This document shows, piece after piece, positions 57,643 through 64,000 of a stretch of DNA of 64,000 nt. The DNA lies in NCBI RefSeq assembly GCF_963678635.1, contig NC_087071.1, positions 9,099,842 to 9,163,841 of the forward strand, given 5' to 3'. How positions within the stretch are numbered: position 1 is the stretch's first letter; the number at the start of each line of letters is the position of its first letter. The notes under the pieces were generated by a model. It was not told where the DNA came from and searched no databases. It worked only from the letters and a program-made list of their open reading frames with translations. The stretch comes from Symsagittifera roscoffensis (lineage: Eukaryota; Xenacoelomorpha; Acoela; Convolutidae). A program made the position numbers and the translations under genes.

Positions 57643-58080
57643 TTAGAATAACATATGTTTGGCAAATCTTATCAAATCATGATCATTAAGTTTGAAACCT
57701 ATTGGAAATTTGTTTGTAATTATAACATGAGCAACATAAATACAATAAAGTCCGCATAACACTGAATCAGCTGATTGTATTGGTTTTTTCAACAGTAGCT
57801 GATTTCCCTCGTGAATTGTACGTCGCATATTCTTGTACACGAGGGGATAATCACATAATCGTTTACCTAGAGGATCTGCGAAGAATATCTGTCCTCCAGC
57901 TTGAGCAAAAAGCAACCAGTGGGTTCCAGGTTGATCCGATGGTGAGGCATTCATAATCATGAACGTATTATCGTTTTTCAGTACTGAAGAGCATGGCAAA
58001 TCTGCCGGAAAAACACCTCTAAAGCGATTTTTCAAATGTTTACAACGGTTAATAATTTCTACTAGTTGAAGACTATCCAT
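57643..58080 (-). CDS. Maverick adenovirus-type cysteine protease
   Basis: Intact, 145 residues, starting MDSLQLVEIINRCK. Catalytic histidine in PGTHWLLFA, acidic partner in IFFADPLGKR, glutamine/cysteine region SADSVLCGLYCIY. This matches the family of adenovirus maturation proteases (ULP-like fold), which in Mavericks is taken to process capsid proteins. The start lies 8 bases after the capsid stop, so the two genes are probably co-expressed. Seven or more broken relatives lie at 13.8-28.9 kb. Confidence 0.95.
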   Translation of the reverse strand: MDSLQLVEIINRCKHLKNRFRGVFPADLPCSSVLKNDNTFMIMNASPSDQPGTHWLLFAQAGGQIFFADPLGKRLCDYPLVYKNMRRTIHEGNQLLLKKPIQSADSVLCGLYCIYVAHVIITNKFPIGFKLNDHDLIRFAKHMLF

Positions 58081-58087
58081 GTCTATC

Positions 58088-59406
58088 TTAGGTCATAAGA
58101 GTGTTTTTGGTAATTTTTCTATCTGAACGCACATAAACTGTTGATGCACGCTCTCCCATAAACAATAACTCGACGTTATTACCGAGACCTGCGTCAACAA
58201 AATTGAGTTCGAGCGAAATAGTGCAATTGGTCAATTCAGGATGAATAAAATCGTGTGAAGCCTCCTGAGTAGACGTGAGATCAAAAGCCATAATATAATG
58301 ATTATCATAATTAGCGAGACTGATTCCATGACTAGTGTTTAAAACAAAATCAAGAGCCTCAAGCGTATTGTAATAAATTCTTTTTTTGTCTGATGTTGAG
58401 ATGGGAGTTCTGGCAATGGGTAGACCGTTTCTGTACACAATGATCTCATTCAACCCAAATTTCTGGTAATGAAAAGGGTTGGTTCTATTAGTACCCAAAT
58501 ATGCTTCGTTTATGCTCATTGCTACTATCATTCTTCGAACAGGTTCTTTTGCAAAAACATCCTCTTGTCGCCAGCTTTGTACTCCTGCAGTTGCGAGAAA
58601 CGTTTTTGGTACTACTTCGATGTAATTGTAGATTGCCGGGTTCTTCAACAAAGTTTTTTCTATTGATGAGAGAACATAGTCAGTCACAGTCATCTTTCTG
58701 ACATAGAGGTTAGCTTCGATTATTTGGACCTTGTAGTGTTTAGCTGCATCTTCAGATATGACAACAAAATCATTAGGAGAACGTCTAAGAGACAATCTTT
58801 TTGTCACACCGCTAAGTAGATGCTTGTCACACGACAAAAAGTCGAAGCAATTTTACCAAATAGCTTCAGCTCGTTCGAGGCCGCAACGAGACCTTTACGC
58901 TCCGTAACATCCTCAGCTCTCCTTCCAGCACCGTCAATGGCTGATGGATTTTCTTCATAATAATAACCTTGACAAGCCAACCATGTTTTCTTGGCATCAT
59001 TACCGTATGAAAACTCGGTCTCAATAACGCTTTTATGGGCAAAATTAGCATTGGTAGTTGATATTTTTTCACCATTCAGAGACAGTGTACACTCAGAAAA
59101 TAATGAAGATAAAGGATTGTTAACAAAATACGGCGTATCTCTGTTTGCCGCCTCTGTAGCATGCGTTCGAAGCACGTTTCCATTGCTTCGAACAATTCGT
59201 GCAACTATTTCCAAACGAGTACGTTGAAGATCGATGAAATTATTTCTGTCGCCGAGTACTTCAAACTCGAGCATAGGACCATCAGGAGAGTAGGAAGGTC
59301 CAATTTTTTGGGTGAATGCATTTTCAAAAGTGACAAGTAAAGGCGGTTTCTCAAATAAGTCCAAGGAGCTGTGAGTTGCTTCACTCGGGATTAAATTAGA
59401 AATCAT
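58088..59406 (-). CDS. Maverick major capsid protein, one frameshift
   Basis: Begins MISNLIPSEATHSSLDLFEKPP at 59406 and would end at 58088, about 438 residues. This fits the double jelly-roll major capsid protein family of Mavericks. Landmarks: LEFEVLGDRNNFIDL near residue 50, NPLSSLFSECTLSLNGE near 95, LACQGYYYEENPSA near 140, and NHYIMAFDLTSTQEA in the C-terminal part. The frame changes once, near 58836-58844, at a run of five T on the coding strand. A single missing base there would explain it, so it may be a sequencing error or a recent mutation. The ATG overlaps the preceding gene by 11 bases. Confidence 0.9.
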
Positions 59407-59812
59407 TTTTAACCCTGGTAAAGAAATCGGAGCGACTTCTCTGTGCAGTTCGTTTTCTGGGAATGACGCGTCTCGTTTTTCGTTTAAACGCGGTCGTTCT
59501 TTTCGGATGACTTTTCCGAGATCTACTTCCTCCTCCTACTTGCTTTTTGATTGTTTTTCTAACGGTGCTTTTGAGTGCCTGCTTAGGACTTTTTCTTTTT
59601 GTTGCAACTTCTATCAGTTCTGGAGCTGCCTGAAGAAGTAGTTCTTTTCCGATTTTTTTAGCCGCGGGTATCACAAATTTTCGAGCCAGTGGAAGTGCGA
59701 CTCTTCCTATTCCCAAGGCTAATGCACCGAAGCCACTGCCTCGTTGTCTATAATGCCCCGAGAAATGTGGTAGGTTTGCTTGGTTGTGGTAATATGAATC
59801 CATTTTGATCAA
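59396..59812 (-). CDS. Maverick basic glycine-rich protein (138 residues)
   Basis: Intact. Head: HFSGHYRQRGSGFGALALGI and a hydrophobic amphipathic stretch (GRVALPLARKFVIPAAKKIG). Tail from about residue 70: very rich in lysine and arginine (KRKSPKQALKSTVRKTIKK, KRKTRRVIPRKRTAQRSR). A protein of this two-part build is usual in Mavericks beside the capsid genes. By analogy with adenovirus core and cement proteins it may bind the packaged DNA and touch membranes (inference). Broken homologues at 12102-12350 and 24497-24867 keep the RGHxRQxGRGFGA head. Its stop overlaps the capsid start. Confidence 0.8.
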   Translation of the reverse strand: MIKMDSYYHNQANLPHFSGHYRQRGSGFGALALGIGRVALPLARKFVIPAAKKIGKELLLQAAPELIEVATKRKSPKQALKSTVRKTIKKQVGGGSRSRKSHPKRTTAFKRKTRRVIPRKRTAQRSRSDFFTRVKNDF

Positions 59813-59837
59813 TTGCTAAACTTTTGAAATTTCAAAG

Positions 59838-60691
59838 TCAGAACATTTTCCCCCCTCCAGCGAAAGGAACAAGTCCTCCAGTTTCTGTGCGCAAGTTCAC
59901 AGAAATATTGGAAATATTATTGACCAAAAGTTTTTTAAAATCTAAATTACTAAACACTTTACGATGATTCGGTTCAATCAACCGTTTTTCACTCGACGAT
60001 TTGTATCAATGACTCGTAAAAGGGGTGCTTTTGTGTCTCCGACTATTTGATGATGAATTATGTCCAGATAAATAAACATAAGCTGAGTACCAGCGCATAC
60101 ATCAACGGGATAGTCAGCAATAAGATCTTGGGTAGAGAATGTGCTATGTTTCGTGCTTCCTTGTTTGTAACCTATATGATAATCAGTTCCATCTCTGACG
60201 TTTTTGAATCCAAGTAGACTAGGAATTTGCGGGCTTGAAAAAGTTATACCTTCCCAATAATGCAGCCATAAGGAAAGATGTTTGGTTATTGGATCTATTA
60301 CGTAATCCAATTTCTCTAATTCTGTCTTTCGACGAATCTCGTCCAGTATTTGATCAATGCTCGTATATTCTCCTTTTGTTATTTTTGCTGTTTCTCCAAG
60401 GTAAGGTCTGGAGATCTTGTCTTTCTCAATTTTCATGCTTGCTATAACCCGATCTTTTTTGTAGTACACAATGTTGTTGTCAGTTACGTTGTTTATCTGA
60501 GTAGGGAAGGTAATTTCTGTAACTGCTACTCTCCATTCACCTTGCAAATTTATTTCTTCACTCAGGAGATTTTTGAAGTTGGCCAGAGTGTTATCTTTAA
60601 AAACGTTCATTGATGCAGATGAAACTAGGGTAATTGTGAAGGAAGGGGGAACATTATGGGTGAAAAGGCTGTCGGAAGTGCCCTCAGTCAT
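59838..60691 (-). CDS. Maverick minor capsid (penton-like) protein, one frameshift
   Basis: Starts at 60691 inside the integrase stop region (ATGACTGA overlap). It has the N-terminal pattern of the family: PSFTITLVSSAS, DNTLANFKNLL, then GEWRVAVTEITFP. The centre has a PSLLGF motif and DIIHHQIVGDTKAPLLR. The first frame stops at 59978. The natural C-terminal part (NHRKVFSNLDF... GGLVPFAGGGK) continues in another frame to TGA at 59838. The change falls in a run of five A, so one base gained or lost explains it. The family is thought to form penton capsomers. About 284 residues. Confidence 0.85.
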
Positions 60692-61904
60692 GATTGTCCT
60701 TCTCCAGAACGCGAATTAGTTCAGACTCGTAAAATTTTCCCTCAATCGGTTCTCTGTTAGAATCAATCAAATTGTATGTTGGGGGATTTTGTGTTGGTAT
60801 GTCAAAAACTTCAAACACTTCATCGGTGAACGATTGTTTGTAACCCTTGCGAAAGCGTATGTCTACTTTGGAAAGTCTAACATAATCACCAACATAAAGC
60901 TTTGGACGTCGAACTAACTTCAAAGACTGTTCTGCTCTTAATGAAATCAGGCGAGGAACATCTTTTTTAGTTACTTTATTTGGTGCAAGATTTGTGACAC
61001 GATTTGTTATCGAATTAATTGCATTGACAAAATCTTGCAATTTGTCAATGTATGAGTAAGTCCATTTATCATCCAAGTACTTATAAATAAGATTTTTCAA
61101 GGAACGGATATTTCTCTCAGCGAATGCGGACTTTTTCTCGCTCTCTGTGCTATATGTGTTTATGCCTTTCTTTTTACATAATGCTTCGAAGGACCCTTTA
61201 AACTCTGTGCCCTTGTCCACCCATACTTTTTCCGGTTGTTTTGTCGTTATCATTAGTTTGAACGCTTCTGCTGTTGTAGTAGCATACTTTGATTTCAAGG
61301 GTTGCACTCTGAGATAGCGGGACATGCAGTCAACTGCAACAAGCAGATACTTAACATCATGGTTGTACTGGGCAAATTTATCAACAAAGGCCAGATCTAA
61401 TGACCAGATTTCGTCGATATCGTAAACTATGACCTTGAGTCGCGGCGTTTTTCGGGTCACAGTTCGATATTTCGTGTAAGCAGGTTCAGTATGAAGGAAA
61501 TGTTCAACTTTCTTTCTCGACAAATTGCTTGCTTTTATCAAGTTGTTCACACTACCAAATAACGCGGGACCTTTGTCACTAAATTTAGTTTTCAACAATT
61601 TTTCTTCAATCTTGGTAATTTTCCCATTGTTTTGTTTTCGCCTTCGTCTTTTCTGACGTTGGAGAATCTGAATCGTTATGGGGCGTTCTGTATGAGTCAG
61701 AGCCTTCTTCTGACTCTTTTTCACGTTTTTGGTTTTGGGTTTTTCTATTACCGCTGAGACTTTTTCGTTTGTGTTTTTTACTTCTCTTAAGGTTTGCACT
61801 ACTTTTTTCCTGCCAAGTGGGCGACGTTGAGAGGGTTCTTGAGAGTCCGGGATCTCGTTTCTCTTGAGCGTTAATAGGCGCTGACTGAACCGCGTGTTTG
61901 GCAT
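60684..61904 (-). CDS. Maverick retrovirus-type DDE integrase
   Basis: Intact, 406 residues. The N-terminal 100 residues are very basic and overlap another gene. From about residue 105 comes a typical Maverick integrase: LFGSVNNLIKAS zinc-domain-like part, catalytic Asp-170 (IWSLDLAFVD), Asp-230 (VWVDKGTEF) and Glu-263 (AERNIRSLK). The C-terminal DNA-binding part (GDYVRLSKVDIRFRKGYKQSF... GKFYESELIRV) is that of the fragments at 11071 and 25735. The spacing of Asp-230 and Glu-263 is 32 residues, slightly short. All catalytic residues are present. Confidence 0.95.
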   Translation of the reverse strand: MPNTRFSQRLLTLKRNEIPDSQEPSQRRPLGRKKVVQTLREVKNTNEKVSAVIEKPKTKNVKKSQKKALTHTERPITIQILQRQKRRRRKQNNGKITKIEEKLLKTKFSDKGPALFGSVNNLIKASNLSRKKVEHFLHTEPAYTKYRTVTRKTPRLKVIVYDIDEIWSLDLAFVDKFAQYNHDVKYLLVAVDCMSRYLRVQPLKSKYATTTAEAFKLMITTKQPEKVWVDKGTEFKGSFEALCKKKGINTYSTESEKKSAFAERNIRSLKNLIYKYLDDKWTYSYIDKLQDFVNAINSITNRVTNLAPNKVTKKDVPRLISLRAEQSLKLVRRPKLYVGDYVRLSKVDIRFRKGYKQSFTDEVFEVFDIPTQNPPTYNLIDSNREPIEGKFYESELIRVLEKDNHD

Positions 61905-62466
61905 TTCGATTTATTACCAGGTTTTCATTCAAGTTGAGAGCAGTTAAAATGTTAATGAACGCCTGATTGTGTAATTTTTTCGTTGGTTGTTGTATGTCGT
62001 ATAAAAATATTGTAGCTTTAAGTCCTGTTGGTACTTTATCTACATATATCACCTCATTGTCACGGTTTATGGTTACTCTTTCTGAATTTTCTATGATTTC
62101 AAGTACGGTTTTTGCTCTAACAAATTTTTTGTCTTCTAAAACTTGTAACTGTCCTAAAATGCTTTCGGTCTGTCTATTGTGTTTCTCTACTAGTATTTCG
62201 TCTTTAACACGTTCGACCGGTACTTCTTCATCTTCCGTTAACAGTTTAAGCTGTTCTTGTTGGGGCTCAACATTATCCGTAAATGTTTCCTTCGTTGCAG
62301 TAGTCTTACTAGTTTGTGGAGGTAATTGGGGTCTAAGCCGGTTAAGATCGGACAGTTGAGCATTTTTATGTTTAATATTATTATCATGAAGAACACGTGC
62401 AGCATGTGGCTGCTCTTTAACATATAAGTGTTTCGGAATTAGAATGAATTCTTCAGCAGTCATCAT
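61606..62466 (-). CDS. Conserved Maverick protein of about 287 residues
   Basis: The likely start is the ATG at 62466 that shares a base with the previous stop (TAATG), giving MMTAEEFILIPKHLY. Maverick proteins in this position often begin with a similar (M)VLVPxxL phrase. Residues about 120-200 look folded (VRAKTVLEIIENSERVTIN, ATIFLYDIQQPTKKLHN, INILTALNLNEN). The C-terminal 90 residues are charged and low in complexity (KRSKKHKRKS). The last 299 bases are shared, in another frame, with the integrase gene. Function unknown; possibly a virion or assembly factor by position. Confidence 0.7.
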   Translation of the reverse strand: MMTAEEFILIPKHLYVKEQPHAARVLHDNNIKHKNAQLSDLNRLRPQLPPQTSKTTATKETFTDNVEPQQEQLKLLTEDEEVPVERVKDEILVEKHNRQTESILGQLQVLEDKKFVRAKTVLEIIENSERVTINRDNEVIYVDKVPTGLKATIFLYDIQQPTKKLHNQAFINILTALNLNENLVINRNAKHAVQSAPINAQEKRDPGLSRTLSTSPTWQEKSSANLKRSKKHKRKSLSGNRKTQNQKREKESEEGSDSYRTPHNDSDSPTSEKTKAKTKQWENYQD

Positions 62467-62771
62467 TAAGTTGTGAGGTACTTGTAACAAAAATAAAGTA
62501 TTTGTCGAACTAAATGGAAGCCTTCTTTACTCAAAATAATCGCACGTTTTTTGACAACACTGGTTTTTGGGGTTATTAAGTATTTGTATGCTGTCTCGAA
62601 TTGTTCGATGTTTGCGATTTTAACGGGTACGTTTCCATTGACTACATTGAGCAAACATTCACAAATAAGTGTTATGATCTCACGATTTGAAGTTTTTCTA
62701 ATTAATCTTCTTAGCTGGTCAGGTTTCAGTTGTACCATATGCCGCAGAATAGATAAGTTTTTCTTTTTCAT
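62466..62771 (-). CDS. Conserved small Maverick protein (up to 101 residues)
   Basis: Helical and basic, with the pattern LRRLIRK, ICECLLNVVNGNVPVK and KRAIILSKEGF, which recalls a small conserved Maverick protein of unknown role. The first ATG (62771) would overlap the ATPase by 53 bases; the next, at 62738, gives MVQLKPDQL and an overlap of 20 bases and is more likely. A fragment of the inverted copy is at 26406-26530. Confidence 0.7.
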   Translation of the reverse strand: MKKKNLSILRHMVQLKPDQLRRLIRKTSNREIITLICECLLNVVNGNVPVKIANIEQFETAYKYLITPKTSVVKKRAIILSKEGFHLVRQILYFCYKYLTT

Positions 62772-63420
62772 TTGTGATTGGAGTAGTTTCTGCTTCAGAT
62801 AAGGGTAAATAAAAAACTGTTGGCCCAGGTGGTGTGATATTTGAACAATATCTCAAACAATCTGATGTACGGGGGTCCAAAACGATTAGAAGATGTCCAA
62901 AAGAGTCTCTGGTAGCTAATTCGTAACAGTTTCTCAAAAACTTTGATACATTCAATTGTCTTCCCAAAAGATCTAGTTGCTGAACGTCGCGAGGCGATTT
63001 GAACAGAATGATGTGTGAAGTGTTCAAATCAATCGTACGCGACCATCGACTTTGTTGAAACAAGTTATGCTTAACATATATTACATCTATCCCTCTATGT
63101 CTACCCGCTGTCGCTAACCTAACAAATTCCTTGTCATTATAGATGTCTTCACATGAATCATCGAAAACTAGAAGGTCATTTTCTTATTTTCTCACAGATT
63201 CGAATCCGTCGAATTTCATGAACTCCACATTCACTTCGCGAGAAGACACTTTTTCTGAGAATGCAGGTTGCATTTCTTTGTAAAGATATAGAACGGTTCC
63301 AAATTTAGGGTAAAAAGTATTTCCCATCAGAAGTTTCAAAATTAACTCAGTTTTCCCGGATCCTGAAGGTCCCACTATCGCCATAAAAATTCTTGTCGAA
63401 GTATCAATCACTTTATTCAT
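62719..63420 (-). CDS. Maverick FtsK/HerA-type genome-packaging ATPase, one in-frame stop
   Basis: The likely start is the ATG at 63420 (MNKVIDTSTRIFMAIV), which overlaps the stop of the membrane protein as ATGA. Walker A GPSGSGKTE is at residues 17-25, Walker B LLVFDDSCED near residue 90, and an ATAGRHR sensor-like block follows, then SPRDVQQL and FGHLLIVLDP. A single TAA at 63184-63186 interrupts the frame seven codons before Walker B (counting from the conserved DD). Everything after it stays in the same frame. 233 codons, a usual length. The family pumps DNA into icosahedral particles. Confidence 0.9.
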
Positions 63421-63701
63421 ATTCTTGGGTTTGGTAGTACGTAACCAACCAAGCCTGATAAAATCGAGAACCAAACTGACGTTTCTTCGCAACTTAATTT
63501 AGTGAAAGAAAGTTTGAGAATGCAGAAAGTTAGTAAAATTAGAATTACTACCATTTGCGCAACAAAAACTACTTCAGACCTTGGCAAAGTTACATTGTTA
63601 CAAAACTTCCATGATTTTTTTTCACTGTTTGTCTCGTTATAAACAAATTCTGTTACTAATGTTGCGTCAGGTTCATCTACTGCTGTTGTTGCTTCTGACA
63701 T
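63417..63701 (-). CDS. Maverick single-pass membrane protein (94 residues)
   Basis: Starts MSEATTAVDEPDATLV. About 40 residues of polar head containing LPRSEVVFVAQ are followed by a transmembrane helix (MVVILILLTFCILKLSF). A short second hydrophobic part ends in GYVLPNPRI. This SEVVF..Q - helix - LGYLLPNP-like plan is one I associate with a conserved Maverick protein next to the ATPase. Function unknown; perhaps an inner-membrane or vertex component. It overlaps the ATPase start by four bases. Confidence 0.75.
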   Translation of the reverse strand: MSEATTAVDEPDATLVTEFVYNETNSEKKSWKFCNNVTLPRSEVVFVAQMVVILILLTFCILKLSFTKLSCEETSVWFSILSGLVGYVLPNPRI

Positions 63702-63773
63702 TTGAGAAACTATTTATTCGACAGACTGTGTTAGACTTTTTCTCTCTGTGAATGAAGCTTGTAAAAAATTAAA

Positions 63774-64000
63774 TTACTTTTGAGAACAGTAAAAAATTTC
63801 ATAACGTGTGAAATCTCTATCATTTATGTCATGCATTTCTAAAACAAAGTTTGCTGGGATATTTGCAGTTTTTTTGTAGTACATTATTTTCTTCACAGTA
63901 TCCTCTTTCACAATCGTCTTAATCTCATCTGGCAATTCACTGCTGTTTAGATCCATCTGAACTCCTGGCTGACGTTTGGGTACTAAGACTAGTTCGGGAA
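63774..64000 (-). CDS. Partial Maverick gene cut by the window edge
   Basis: The frame is open from the right edge through ELVLVPKRQPGVQ and an internal Met (63956) to the stop at 63774 (EIFYCSQK end). The visible 75 residues are hydrophilic with a FVLEMHDINDRDFTRYE segment. Not recognised. 72 bases separate it from the membrane protein gene. Confidence 0.5.
   Translation of the reverse strand, partial: PELVLVPKRQPGVQMDLNSSELPDEIKTIVKEDTVKKIMYYKKTANIPANFVLEMHDINDRDFTRYEIFYCSQK

Noticed and set aside
53094-63186. Reassignment of TAA to glutamine
   Set aside because: Several genes of the element end sensibly at TAA (protease, basic protein, capsid), so the two internal TAA codons are better explained as mutations or errors.

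Overview
The window looks like AT-rich, repeat-dense nuclear DNA from an animal. It carries spliceosomal introns in transposon and host genes, several families of animal DNA and retro-elements, two 200-base N gaps and almost no intact host coding sequence. The species cannot be told from the sequence alone.

Layout. (1) 0-10.9 kb: a broken copy of a Maverick accessory gene at the left edge, two MITEs with clear terminal inverted repeats, dispersed repeats, and a small exon at 7,029-7,141 that opens a probable host four-transmembrane gene. (2) 11.0-28.9 kb: a decayed, rearranged Maverick/Polinton locus. The left part (+ strand) keeps remnants of integrase, minor capsid, basic protein, major capsid and protease. 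The right part (- strand) mirrors this and adds ATPase remnants. Between them are two ~5 kb tandem units (12,967-18,193 and 18,194-23,104), each built as a large palindrome with protease fragments on both arms. (3) 29-48.7 kb: probable host exons (31,685-31,782; possibly 34,074-34,126; 47,341-47,588; from 47,932), a degenerate Ty1/copia element, a degenerate LINE, a tRNA-Ser-like sequence, minisatellites, MITEs and a G-rich foldback element. (4) 49-64 kb: a much better preserved Maverick. Its genes on the - strand are a protein-primed DNA polymerase B (with zinc fingers and two introns), cysteine protease, major capsid protein, basic protein, minor capsid protein, DDE integrase, two conserved Maverick proteins, packaging ATPase, a membrane protein and a partial gene at the edge.

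The Maverick genes fit together as a virus-like unit: the integrase inserts it, the polymerase copies it by protein priming, and the capsid proteins, protease and ATPase would build and fill particles. From 63.7 to 57.6 kb the ORFs abut or overlap, mostly by a few bases. Between protease and polymerase lies a 3.3 kb segment bounded by 116-base inverted repeats. It holds three extra genes, one with a PC4-like single-stranded-DNA-binding domain. The element carries about five lesions (two in-frame TAA codons and three single-base frame changes), so this copy is either recently dead or affected by assembly errors.
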